Of a stretch of 23,608 bases of DNA, positions 14,523-23,608 are shown piece after piece. The position numbers and the translations under genes were made by a program. The DNA is from Parvularia atlantis. Taxonomy: Eukaryota > Opisthokonta > Rotosphaerida. The stretch is from NCBI GenBank assembly GCA_943704415.1, contig CALSCO010001596.1, positions 1 through 23,608 on the forward strand. The letters run 5' to 3'. Below the pieces are notes generated by a model, which worked only from the letters and a program-made list of their open reading frames with translations, did no database searches and was not told the DNA's origin. Every line of letters begins with the position of its first letter. The first letter of the stretch is position 1.

Positions 14523-16487
14523 TCACTGGCCCACGACGCGGTGCCGGCTGTGGTCGACCGCAAAGAGCATGGTGCAGTCGGGCGTGAGGCAGCACGCGCC
14601 GTAGCCGTTATTGAACGCGGCCGGGGCCCAGCGGTGCACGAGCTCGCCCTCGGGCGTCCACGCTGAGATCGACTTCTCCTCCGTGACAATGACCGTGCAG
14701 GCAAACTGGTCGTAGGCGACGCCGCTGGGCTGGGACATCTGCGCCTGCGTGGGCATGTTGGGCGCGGGCAGGATGCGCACGCCCCTGCCGTCCGCGGCCG
14801 AGAGCACCTGGACGCGGCTGCTGTTGCGGTCGCAGACGAGGATCTCGTCGCGGTCAGGGATGAAGGCCATGCCCATGGCGTACTTGAAGTTGTCGGCCGA
14901 GCGCCAGCGTACGGTGTTGCTGGGCGTGATGCACACGACGCTGTTGTCGACGTACAGGCTCACGACGAGGTCGCCCGACGGGAGCACGAGCACGCCGTGC
15001 GCCTTGGGGCAGACGATCTCGCGGATCGTCGTCAGCGTGCGCACGTTGACCTGGCGCACGCCCGTGTTGTACATGGCCACCCAGACTTGGTCGGGCGCGT
15101 CAGTTGTGGCCAGGCCGTAGACAAAGTCCTCCATCGGCACGAGCCGGAGAGGGTTACGGTCGAGGTCGAACAGCTGCAGGCGCTTGTTGAGCTGATCGCC
15201 GACGACGAGCTGCGGCACGCCCTCGGCCGTGTGCATGACGGCCACGCCGATCGGTTGCTCGAAATCGCCCAGGCACTTGCCCGGCGCCGGCGTGGACGCG
15301 CCGATCGTCCACGCCGGCACGTCGCTGCCCATGCGCGTGTAGTCGCGCGGCTTGAGCGGGCGGCGCACCGCCCTGAGCGCGCCGAGCTCCTCGATCTCGG
15401 TTGTGAGCAGGTCGGCCGGGCGCGCGAGCACGAGGGTGTGCGCGGTCGCCGCGGCGGGGGCGCTCGGGTACGTCTTGTCGAGGACGCTGTTGAGGCGCGC
15501 GAGCAGCCGCAGGGCCGACTGGATGTTGCGCGGCAGGGCCACAGCCGCGGGCGTCTGCGATCTCTGCACGAGCTCGTTGAAGGCGTCGTCGAGCTCGGCC
15601 ATGTGCTGCACGGCCATGTAGAGCGTGTCGTGGCCCTCGTGCGCGTTCTTGAGCTGCGCCAGGCCGACCCCGCCCGCGTCGCGCACGAGCTGGTCGCGGC
15701 GGCGCTCAAGGCGTACGATGACCGCGTGGAGCTCGCGGATGAGCGTGTTGAAGGCCTCGCGCACGCTCAGGCGCGCGTCGTCGCGCCACTCGCCCACGAC
15801 CTTCTTCATGTGCACGAAGGCGTCGAGGTTGCCGCGCAGGACCGTCACGCGCTCGCGCATGCCGCCGACCTTGGTCCGGACCTGCTGCACGAGGCTGTCG
15901 AGCGCCTCGGACAGGCGCAGGAGCTCGTGGCCGCAGTGCTTCGCCAGCACGCAGTCGTTGCACACGGGCACATGGCAGCCCTGCGTGACGCAGAAGGCGA
16001 ACGCGTCGCTGCCGTGGTCGCGGCAGCGCCCCTCGGCGCCGCCGGGCACACGCAGCAGCACGAGTACGTGGTCTTTGTACTTGCGGTGGCGGCTGTGCGC
16101 GTCGGCCTGTGTCTTGCACATGTGCTCGTCGCACGCTGGGCAGCGCGCGACGGCGGCGTGGGTCCTGCCCGTGTCGGTCTCGGGCTCGCACACGTCGCAG
16201 TCGGGCGCCACCGCGGCGGCCGCCCACGCGTCGCCGTCGGCCTCGGCGCTGGCCGGCGGCTGCGGCGGCGGCTGCGGCTCGGCCTCGGCCGTCGTGAAGG
16301 GCGCGTTGCAGCGCGTGAGCAGCTGGTCGTAGGCGAAGAAGCAGGCGCGCTGCTGCACGCCCGGGTCGTGCACGCACGCGCGGCACATCAGGTGCAGACA
16401 CGGCAGCTGCCACGGCGCGTGCTCGTCCTCGTCAAAGTCGCACAGGCAGAGCGAGCAGACGCGGCGCTGGTCGACCAGCACCTCCAT
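14523..16487 (-). CDS. RING-like, B-box, coiled-coil, NHL-repeat protein (TRIM-NHL-like), intronless
   Basis: A single 654-residue open frame without introns. The N-terminus has a RING-like site: C11xxC14, then CLHLMCRAC (C30, H32, C35, C38), but the last Cys pair is spread (C49, C60) and lacks CPxC, so ligase activity is uncertain. Two B-box-like zinc sites follow (CDVCEPETDTG...CPACDEHMCK; CRDHG...CNDCVLAKHCGH), then a long helical stretch rich in Arg/Glu/Leu that fits a coiled coil (about 200-340), and a C-terminal beta-propeller of NHL type (about 410-654) with blades such as QPIGVAVM, HGVLVLPSGDLVV, YAMGMAFIPDRDEILVCDR and QPSGVAYDQ. In animals such proteins are ubiquitin ligases or RNA-binding regulators; here the target is unknown. 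The frame extends 78 codons further upstream, but that part looks random and overlaps the divergent ELMO gene, so I start at MEVLVDQ. Confidence 0.88.
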   Translation of the reverse strand: MEVLVDQRRVCSLCLCDFDEDEHAPWQLPCLHLMCRACVHDPGVQQRACFFAYDQLLTRCNAPFTTAEAEPQPPPQPPASAEADGDAWAAAAVAPDCDVCEPETDTGRTHAAVARCPACDEHMCKTQADAHSRHRKYKDHVLVLLRVPGGAEGRCRDHGSDAFAFCVTQGCHVPVCNDCVLAKHCGHELLRLSEALDSLVQQVRTKVGGMRERVTVLRGNLDAFVHMKKVVGEWRDDARLSVREAFNTLIRELHAVIVRLERRRDQLVRDAGGVGLAQLKNAHEGHDTLYMAVQHMAELDDAFNELVQRSQTPAAVALPRNIQSALRLLARLNSVLDKTYPSAPAAATAHTLVLARPADLLTTEIEELGALRAVRRPLKPRDYTRMGSDVPAWTIGASTPAPGKCLGDFEQPIGVAVMHTAEGVPQLVVGDQLNKRLQLFDLDRNPLRLVPMEDFVYGLATTDAPDQVWVAMYNTGVRQVNVRTLTTIREIVCPKAHGVLVLPSGDLVVSLYVDNSVVCITPSNTVRWRSADNFKYAMGMAFIPDRDEILVCDRNSSRVQVLSAADGRGVRILPAPNMPTQAQMSQPSGVAYDQFACTVIVTEEKSISAWTPEGELVHRWAPAAFNNGYGACCLTPDCTMLFAVDHSRHRVVGQ

Positions 16488-16553
16488 CAGTGAAGCCTGA
16501 GTGAGCGTCACTTCAGCCGGAGCCAAGCGGGCGCACTCGAAGTTCGCGCCGTC
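16488..16553. promoter_or_regulatory. 66-bp divergent start region (NHL/ELMO)
   Basis: 66 bp separate the start of the B-box/NHL gene from the first of two adjacent ATGs of the ELMO gene. It must hold both 5' UTRs. No TATA or CCAAT box is visible. Confidence 0.45.
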
Positions 16554-18428
16554 ATGATGCGTGCCCCGGGCACGCGCGACGACGCCGTGTCGCTGCGCGA
16601 GGCCAAGGCGCGCGTGCAGCATGAGATCGAGCTGCAGCGCGGCCTGCTGGAGCAGTTTGACCGGTGCGCGCGCGTGTGAGCCGCGGCAGGCCCGGGCTGA
16701 CGTGTCCTGCGCGCGCGACACAGAGCTGATGCCGAGGGCACCGCGGCTTCAGACGTCACGGGCGGCGAGGACCCGGACCGGTGGTATGCGCGCGAGACGG
16801 CCAAGCTGGCGCGGGTGCGTGCACCGCGGGGGGCCTGTGCGCCCAGCGACGGCCGACCGACTCGCATGCAGCTCAAGGACGAGCAGTACCAGCTGCGCCT
16901 GCGCGGCGGAGAGTTCTACGTGCGCAACCAGAGCGGCGTGGGCATGATCCTCGAGGTGGCCGCGTCCGGGCGCATCACGCTGTACGAGCAGCCGGCCGAG
17001 GCTGCGCGCGAGCGCTCCCGCTCGAGCGTCTCGGGCAGCACCGCCGCGATGCTCCTTAGCAACCCGCCGCTCGTCCTCACGCCCGCGCTCGGCCTGCCGC
17101 CGCCGCAGCAGCAGCGCGTTGCGCCGGGGCTCACGCCGTCGGCCTCGGTGCTGTCGATGTTCGCCACGGTGGACGCGTCGACCGCCACTGCAGCAGATGC
17201 CGCGGCCGAGGGCGCCGGGCCGACGAGCGCGAGCGCGGCGCGGCTGTCGGGCGTGACGTACCGGTGCGAGTGTGCCTGCGCGCCTGCCGGACCCGTGTGT
17301 GCTCACGCGGCGTGCGGGCGCGCAGCAAGCCGTCGCTCGTCGTGTACATCAACTCGCTGCTCAAGGTGCGCCCCGTTGAGACCGCCGGCGCGGGCAACTC
17401 GGGCACGGGCGCGCCGTCAGGGTGCGGGCGCGTCGACACAGTGGTGTTTGGCTGCTGAGCGCGCTTCACAGGCTGTACGACCGGCTCGTGCGGCTCGACT
17501 TCAAGAACGGGTCCATGGCGCTTGCGGTGACCGACGCAGAGGAGCTGCTGCGTGCGTCGCCGCCGTGCCGTTTGCGCGTGCGCCGCGCCTGATGCCGCTT
17601 CGTGCCCGCAGAGGTGCTCGGCAGCCACCTACTGCGCTACAACCATCACAAAGTTAACCAGGTGCGTCGCGCGCTCGGCGGTCGTCTGGCGCGACTGACC
17701 CTTCACGTGCAGATCCGGCGCCTGGTCGAGCTGCACGAGCTCAAGACTACGCCGTTCAGCCGCTTCTGTTCGCACCACGAGCTGCTGCTGCACCGGTTGT
17801 GGGCCGCGCTGCTGCCCGGCGAGCCCGCCGAGCCGCGCATCTCGGAGCGGTGGAAGCTGCTCGGGTTCCAGGTGCATTGCGCGCCATCCTGCGCGGTGCC
17901 GCGCTCATGCAGCGCACCGGCAGTCCAAGGACCCGAGCGCGGACCTGCGCGGCATGGGCATGCTCGGGCTGCACACGCTCGTGTACTTTGCCGAGACGCA
18001 CACGACGCGCTGCCAGGAGATCGCGCTCGGCCACCGGCCGTACCCGTTCGCGGCGGTCGGCATCAACGTGACGCAGATGTGCTGTGCGCTCGTGAGCCTG
18101 ACCGACGGTGCGCGGCTGCTGCGGCGTGCCGGTGCAGGCCGGCTCACGCGCGCCCGCAGACGTCGTGCGCCTGCCGCCGTCCGACCCCAAGTGGGGCACG
18201 CCCGCGCTCACGTTCCTGAGCTACGTCGAGAATGAGAACGCGTTCGAGGAGCTGTTTTGCGTCGCCTACGAGCTGCTCGACCTGGTCTTTGTGCGCCTGC
18301 ACGCCGAGTACATGGACTTCCCGACCGTCTACGACCGCGTGCAGCAGCAGCTCAAGGACATGCTCGAGCGCTCGCACCCGCTCTCGTTCCACGAGCTGCG
18401 CGGGCTGGTCGACTGGACGGTGGCCTGA
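16554..18428 (+). CDS. ELMO-domain protein with N-terminal coiled coil
   Basis: ELMO-domain proteins act on small GTPases: ELMOD types are GAPs for Arl2/Arf, and ELMO/CED-12 types work with DOCK exchange factors. Nine exons: 16554-16663, 16724-16814, 16872-17263, 17326-17421, 17472-17551, 17612-17661, 17713-17871, 17924-18107, 18160-18428; 476 residues. The first 40 residues can form a coiled coil (SLREAKARVQHEIELQRGLL). A conserved-looking block follows (QYQLRLRGGEFYVRNQSGVG), then an Ala/Ser/Pro linker. The ELMO domain covers about 274-450: RISERWKLLGFQ, DPSADLRGMGMLGL, HTLVYFAE and YPFAAVGINVTQ are its core, and it ends with a helical tail (AFEELFCVAYELLDLVF). The usual ELMOD GAP Arg may lie in DLRGMG, but this needs an alignment. 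Two ATGs stand in tandem (16554, 16557). The fourth exon runs to 17421 rather than 17352, because only that donor keeps the frame of LYDRLVRLDFKNGS. Confidence 0.9.
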
Positions 18429-18514
18429 CTGCGGCGCGGGCACGGCGGCCCTGGCGGGCTGTGTACGTACGACGGCGGGCGGCGCGACATGATCACACAC
18501 AGAGGCCGGTCAGC
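18429..18514. other. Convergent intergenic region, 86 bp
   Basis: 86 bp between the ELMO and NECAP stop codons hold both 3' ends. I see no clear signal. Confidence 0.55.
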
Positions 18515-19762
18515 TTAGAACGTCGTCCAGCCGCTGAAGCCGGCGCCGCTGCTGCCGCTGCCCGCGCTGCCGGCCGGGGCGGCCGCGGGCGCCTGGAAGT
18601 CGTCAAAGTCCTCCCAGCCCGCGCTCTTCTTGGCCGGCGCGGCGGCGGCGGCGGCGGCCGCGGGTGCGGATGCGGCGCTGGGCGGCGCGCCGAGACGTGC
18701 GCCGGGCGGCGGCGGGAAGAACGCGGCCGCGCTGGCGGCAGCTGCATGCGGTGCTTGTGCGCGTGTGTCAATGGCCTGCACGGGCGGCAGCACGCGCAAC
18801 GCACGGGCGTCGGCACGCGATGCGGAGGACGACGCGGCTGGCTTGGCACCCGCGCCGAGCTTGATGCTGATCGTCTGACCCTGCGCAGCCCTGGCACGTC
18901 AGCGTGTGGCGCGCACCAGCGAGCAGCACCCCACCTCCTTCAGGCTAAAGTCCTTGCGCGGCTGCTTGTCCCACTCCTCCAGGCGCTTGGCGGCCTCCTT
19001 CTCGGCGTTCAGGTGCCTGTTGCGGCGCGGTCAGCGGCGGCCAGGGCCTCCAGCGGGCACGCGCGCACTTCTCAAAGTCCTGCAGCGCGACGTTGAAGTC
19101 GAACGCCTGCGAGCGCTCCTGGAAGCCGACGCCAATAAACGTGTGCTGGCCTGCGACGCGCGCGGGCGCAGGTTGGCACGCGGTGAGGCTCGTCGGCGGA
19201 GAGGGGCGCGCACCGCGGTCGTTCTCGATGCGCACGACAAAGTAACGGCTGCTGTCGAGCACGGGCTCGACCGAGTTGTCGTTTTTGTTGTAGCGGCACA
19301 TGGCGAACAGCTCGCCTGGCGCAGGCGTCAGTGCCTTTTTTTTTTTTTTTTTTTTTTTGCCGACGTGGCACGCGCGCGACCGCACCCGTGTTGGCGTCCT
19401 CGAGGCGCACGAAGCACTGCGGGCCAAGGCCGACAACGCGCAGGCGGCCCTGCCACACCCACCTGCGCGCGCACACACGCGTGAGCGCCCGAGCGGGAGG
19501 GGCGCAGGCGGCGACGCTTACGAGTTGAGGTCCCAGTCGGTGGCCCTGCGCGCGGCGGCTCAGCGGCGGCGGACGAGGGGGTGCGTGCAACTCGCGCGGC
19601 ACGCACTTGTAGCCCTTGCTGCTGGGGCGTGGCGGGATCTTGTACACGTACACCTCGCGCACGAGGAGCAGGGTGCGCTCTGCGTGCGTGTGGCGTGCCG
19701 CGCGTGAGCCGCCCAGACGACCGGGCGCTGCGGAGCACGGGTCACGTGCCGTAGTCGGCCAT
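18515..19762 (-). CDS. NECAP-like clathrin/AP-2 accessory protein
   Basis: NECAP proteins bind AP-2 on clathrin-coated pits and help control its activation. Eight exons in transcript order: 19762-19750, 19679-19607, 19545-19522, 19462-19386, 19315-19214, 19150-19069, 19016-18935, 18880-18515; 272 residues. The N-terminal PH-like domain matches the family throughout: VYVYKIPPRPSSKGYKATDW, GRLRVVG, VRLEDANTGELFA, VLDSSRYFVVRIEND, FIGVGFQERSQAFDFNVALQ, and KEGQTISIKLG. The C-terminal half is Ala/Pro-rich with PPPPG and two WxxF-type AP-2 motifs, one acidic (WEDFDDF) and one at the very end (GWTTF), as in animal NECAPs. Exon 1 has only 13 coding bases, and its intron uses a GC donor (19749) inside CACGTG. 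A further 75-nt intron (18816-18742) is possible; it keeps the frame and would give 247 residues. Intron 4 holds a T23 run (plus strand). Divergent from the Osh1-like gene by 24 bp. Confidence 0.95.
19336..19358. repeat. T23 homopolymer inside NECAP intron 4
   Basis: A run of 23 T on the plus strand reads as A23 in the NECAP transcript, inside the 70-nt intron 19385-19316 and 7 nt before its CTGAC branch-like site. An exact length should not be trusted without good reads. Confidence 0.9.
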
Positions 19763-19786
19763 GGTGGGTTTTGCGGGTTTGGTGCT
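19763..19786. promoter_or_regulatory. 24-bp divergent start region (NECAP/Osh1)
   Basis: Only 24 bp lie between the two ATGs. The plus strand here is made of G and T except two C, a strong strand skew. A palindromic CACGTG (within GTCACGTGCC, 19741-19750), the core bound by bHLH factors such as Cbf1, sits just inside the NECAP gene across its first exon/intron border and may serve both genes. Confidence 0.45.
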
Positions 19787-22700
19787 ATGTCGGATGCGAC
19801 GGTGGAGCTGCTCGCGGCCGTGCGCGAGGGCTCGGCGGCGCGGCTGCAGCAGGCGCTGGGCGAGGCCGCGCCGGGCGTGACCGACTGGGACCGCGTGTGC
19901 CGCTACGGCACGGCGCTGCACATGGCCGCGTACTTTGGCCAGGCGCACCTGGTTAAGCTGCTGCTCGACCACGGCGCCGACATCAACAAGCGCAACAGCG
20001 AGGGCACGCCGCCGCCCGCGCGCCACTGCGGCGCCCTGCTCAACGCACGTGCGCGCGTGCACGCAGGCGACACGCCGCTGCACAAGGCCGCGCTCACCGG
20101 GCGGATCCCCGTGCTCAACCTGCTCCTGCGCCACCCGGGCGTGGACCTGACGGCCGAGAACAAGGAGGCCCAGTCGGCGCTGGCCGTGGCCAAGAACCGC
20201 GAGGTGGCGCTGGCGATCGAGCGTGCGTGCGCCGCGTGCATGGCAGCGCCGCGCCGGCCCTGAGCCGCCGTCGACGCAGAGGCGCAGCAGGCGTACGTGG
20301 AGGACGTGGGCAAGCAGCTGCTCGACGCCGGCCGCGCGGGCGACTGGCCACGCGTCCACGCTATCCTGCGCGGCAGCAACGCCAAGCTGCTCAACGTCAA
20401 CCTACAGGACCGCGTCAGCGGCAACACGCTGCTGCACTACGGTGCGTCTGCGTCCGCGCCCGCGCGCACGCCGCGCTCGGCTCATGCACGGTGTACGCGA
20501 TCTAGCCGCGATGGCCGAGCAGAAAGAGATTGTGGCACAGCTCCTGCAGCAGGGCGGCGACGCCGGCGCGGTCAACCGCGACAACAAGACGCCCGCCGAC
20601 GTCACGCGCCACGAAAACATCCGCCTGCTTCTGCAGAACGCCGGCGCGAGCAGCGACGCCCTGCCGTCGCCCGAGCTGGTGCAGATCCAGGGCCATCTTA
20701 TGCGCTGGGCCAGCTACGCGACAGGCTGGCGCAAGCGCTACTTTGTGGTCGAGAACGGTGCGCCGGGCGTGGTGGCACAGTGCTTGCCTGACACGCAGCA
20801 GGCATGCTGTTCCTGTACAACGCCGCGAGTGAGATCAAGGACGGCCCGCGCGGCACGATCCGGCTCGCCGGCGCGACGATCCTGCCCGGCGACGTACGCT
20901 GCCTGTGCCTGCAGGGCCGTGCGTCTGACGTGCTGAGCCGCGTGCGCCCAGAGCGACCCGCGCGTGTTCACCGTGCGCGGCCGCAACGGCACAACGCACC
21001 AGCTCCGCGCCGAGAGTGACAAGGAACGCGCAGTCTGGCTCAAGCACCTGACCCAGGCCGCGCGCACCGACGCCCCGGTGGTGTGCTGCGCGCGTGGTGC
21101 ACCACGCAGAGGGCTGGTGGCTCAAGCGCGAGTGCAGAAGCGCCGCGCAAACGCCGACGGAGAGCCCAAGTTTGAGCAGCCGGTCGACGTGCTCATCACA
21201 AGCCTGCGCCTGCAGCGCCAGTCGGTCGAGAAGCACCTGGCCGAAGCCAAACTGCTGCTGGCGGGCGACGAGCGGCTGGCGCAGCTCGGGTGCGGTCGGA
21301 CGTGTCTAGCGGCGCCGCGGCTCACGCCCGCTCGTGCTCTCCTTCGCCAGCACGCACCTCAGCACGTCCACGACGACGATGCTCGACACAGTCGCGACGC
21401 TCGTGCGCACGGCCGAGGAGCGCGGTGCGTGCGCAGTGGCGCTCTGGTTGAGTCTCGCGCCGGTTCACCCGCGTGCGCTTGCAGTCTCGTTCTGGCAGAA
21501 GCGGTTCGAGCGCGCCGAGCGCCAGCGCGAGTTGCTCGAGGAGTCTCTCAAGCTGCTGGCCGTGGAGCAGAGCGAGCTTGAGCGGCACGGTGCGTGGCAC
21601 GCGTCATTGTTGCGCGGCTGGCCCTCCTTTCCGCCGCGCCCCTTGTTTCGGCACACTCCAGCACACGCTGACGGTCCATCTCCGCGCCATGCCGCGCATG
21701 GGCTGGACGCGCACAGCCGCCGATATGCTGCGCTCGCGCAACCAGCTGTCGCGCACGAGCACGACCGACTCGGGGCCACCGCCCAAGGACGGGCACGACG
21801 ATGACGACCAGTTCTACGACGCGCCGACCGAGCCCGACACCTCCGTCGCCGTCGCCGTCCCCCGCACCACCAGTGGGGGCAGCGGGGGTAGCGGGGGCAG
21901 CGGGGGCAGCGCGGGCGCCAGTCGCAACGCGACGACCGTGACGGGTAGCCGGGCCGGCAGCGCGAACGGGGCGAGCGGGCCAGCAAGCGGGTGCGCCGTG
22001 CGGCCTGCGCCGCAGCGTGCCGTGTGCTGACCACGCCCCGTCGCACGCAGCGCCGTCACGCACCGCGTCAAGCTGCCGGCGCCGATGAAGGACCGCAGCG
22101 AGATCAGCCTGTGGACAGTGATCAAGGTGCGGCGCCCGGCGGGCATGCGAGGCGCGAGAGCCGACGCACACGCTTGCTGCAGGAGTTTATCGGCAAGGAC
22201 CTGTCCAAGATTGCCGTGCCGGTGTACTTCAACGAGCCGCTGTCGTTCCTGCAAAAGTTCGCCGAGGACCTCGAGTACCACCAGCTGCTGGAGCGCGCGG
22301 CGAGCGGTGCGCCCGGGGCGCGCCCCGGTCGAGCGGTGCTGACACACGCGGCCCGTGCCCAGCGCCGACCTCGCTCGAGCGCATGCAGTGGGTGGCCGCC
22401 TTCGCCATCTCGCCGTATTCGTCCACGACGCGCACGGCCAAGCCGTTCAACCCGATCCTGGGCGAGACGTTTGAGATGAAGCGCGACGACTACGGGTACC
22501 GCTACTTTGCCGAGCAGGTGCGGCCGAGGTACTGTGTGTGTGCCGCGCGGTGCCGTGACACGCGCGCGCACGGCCAGGTGTCGCACCACCCGCCCATCTC
22601 GGCGTGCGTGTGCGAGGGGCGCAACTACACGTACTGGGCTGAGGCGCACATCAAGAACCGCTTCATGGGCAACGTGCTCGAGGTGCGCGCCCGCCACGTG

Positions 22701-23557
22701 CGTGCGGTGATGGCGCGGCTGAGCCCGGCACAGGTGTACCCGAGCGGCTCGTTCCACGTGCTGCTGGGCGCGAGCAAGGAGCACTTTGTGTGGCACCGCG
22801 TCAAGACGGTCGTGCACAACCTGATCATCGGGTCGGTTTGGGTCGACAACATGGGCGAGATGCTGATCAAAAACCTGACGACGGGCGAGACTTGCTTGCT
22901 GGACTTCAAGCAGCGCAGCTGGTGGGGCAAGAACTACGCCGAGATCGAGGGGCTAATCAAGGCGAGCGCGCACGCGCCGCTCTGCCGCCACCGCCGCTGC
23001 CGCTGACCCGCCGGTGCAGAGCCCGGCCGGCCAGCCGCTCGTGCGCATGAGCGGCCAGTGGAATAACCACATCGAGAGCGTGCCCGTGGACGACTCCGGC
23101 AAACCCGCGCCCGGCGCTACGGCCAAGGCATGCGCGGAGTCTTTTTTTTCTTCCCGCGCACGCGCTTAACGGGTGGGCGTGCGGGCAGATGCTCTGGCGG
23201 CGCAACCCGATCCCGCCCGAGAACGCGCGGTACTACAACTTCACGCAGTTCTCGATGGAGCTCAACGAGCTGCTGCCGGATATGGAGGGCCACATTGCGC
23301 CGACCGACTCGCGCTTGCGGCCGGACCAGCGCGCGATGGAGAACGGGCAGCTGGTGCGCCTCCGCGGCCTGGCTGCCCGGCCTGCGCTGACCTCGCGTTG
23401 CCGCGCGCAGGACAAGGCCGCGGCCGAGAAGCTCCGGCTCGAGGAGAAGCAGCGCAAGGCGCGCAAGGTGCGGACCGAGCAGGGGCGCGAGTGGTCGCCG
23501 CGGTGGTTCCGCCAGGACGTCGACGCCGAGTCGGGCGAGACGTGCTGGCTGTACAAG
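19787..23557 (+). CDS. Osh1/Swh1-like oxysterol-binding protein (ankyrin-PH-FFAT-ORD), 3' end cut
   Basis: Osh/ORP proteins exchange sterol and PI4P between membranes at contact sites. Eighteen exons are in the window (906 residues so far): 19787-20003, 20067-20222, 20280-20441, 20506-20757, 20802-20893, 20952-21077, 21138-21289, 21351-21424, 21485-21589, 21717-21990, 22051-22126, 22183-22306, 22363-22517, 22578-22682, 22734-22961, 23020-23127, 23189-23353, 23411-23557. Domains: ankyrin repeats (about 30-125 and 165-225; e.g. [20 protein letters not shown]), PH domain (238-335; [17 protein letters not shown]), a coiled coil ([19 protein letters not shown]), a FFAT-like ER anchor (QFYDAPT, 477-483, after four Asp), a Gly-Gly-Ser repeat linker (498-510), and the ORD from about 538 with [32 protein letters not shown] and the EQVSHHPP signature (654-661). 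Three introns use GC donors (20004, 22962, 23128). A final donor at 23558 starts an intron that leaves the window; only the last residues should be missing. Confidence 0.95.
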
Positions 23558-23608
23558 GTCGGCTCTGGCGCACCTGCGCGGCCCGCGTCTGTGGCTGACG
23601 CGGGGGGG
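23558..23608 (+). other. Partial intron at right edge
   Basis: It starts GTCGG after a complete codon of the Osh1-like gene and contains CTGAC near the end of the window, so the acceptor should lie just beyond the edge. Read-through in frame is possible but would leave the family match. Confidence 0.6.

Noticed and set aside
14507-14523. Bacterial-type operon or transferred bacterial block from the tight NHL-NOA1 spacing
   Set aside because: NOA1 here has spliceosomal introns and a mitochondrial presequence; close spacing is general in this window.
14997-16493. 498-codon plus-strand open frame
   Set aside because: It is antisense to the B-box/NHL gene, Arg/Ala/Val-rich without family features. 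Long antisense frames are expected in GC-rich coding DNA.
16488-16721. N-terminal extension of the NHL protein by 78 codons
   Set aside because: It has no conserved features, and it overlaps the first exon of the well-supported ELMO gene; the shorter start has the RING right after it.
17353-17471. ELMO intron starting at 17353 after LLK
   Set aside because: This donor would put the next exon in the wrong frame. The donor at 17422 restores the reading frame into LYDRLVRLDFKNGS.

Overview
The window is nuclear DNA of a very GC-rich, intron-dense, gene-packed eukaryote. The proteins point to a fungus, most likely a zoosporic (chytrid-like) lineage: the P450 is the fungal ERG5/CYP61 type (it shares the yeast 'LFTR(R/K)ALG(V/M)YLP' stretch), and the oxysterol-binding protein has the fungal Osh1/Swh1 layout (ankyrin, PH, FFAT, ORD). 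The species cannot be named from sequence alone. There are no tRNA, rRNA, CRISPR or phage features, and I saw no transposon.

Layout, left to right: a (CA)n tract and the 3' part of an unidentified multi-pass membrane protein (+, to 1026); p24/TMED cargo receptor (-, 1270-2200); PRA1-family protein (+, 2236-3319); TMEM14-family protein (-, 3485-4026); a 40-exon ABCC (MRP-type) transporter (+, 4159-10513); ERG5-like sterol C22-desaturase (-, 10590-12484); NOA1/YqeH-type mitochondrial GTPase (-, 12747-14507); an intronless RING-like/B-box/NHL protein (-, 14523-16487); ELMO-domain protein (+, 16554-18428); NECAP endocytosis protein (-, 18515-19762); and an Osh1-like oxysterol-binding protein (+, 19787 to past the right edge). 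Gene models were rebuilt by hand; all exon phases close without a frameshift, and coding lengths are whole codons.

Introns are short (mostly 45-80 nt). They usually start GTGCG, have a CTGAC/CTGAG/CTCAC branch-like site, and end CAG. Of about 98 internal introns, 12 need a GC rather than GT donor, far above the usual share of about one percent. Intergenic gaps are tiny: start codons of divergent pairs lie 24, 35, 66 and 132 bp apart, and one tandem pair has only 15 bp between stop and start.

Functionally most genes serve membrane traffic and lipid or solute handling: p24 (ER-Golgi cargo), PRA1 (Rab/prenylated protein handling), NECAP (clathrin/AP-2), ELMO (Arf/Rac-type signalling), Osh1 (sterol/PI4P exchange), ERG5 (ergosterol synthesis), ABCC (export). 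I see no evidence that this is more than ordinary neighbourhood. I did not find a new defence or mobile system; the most unusual signals are in splicing and gene packing.
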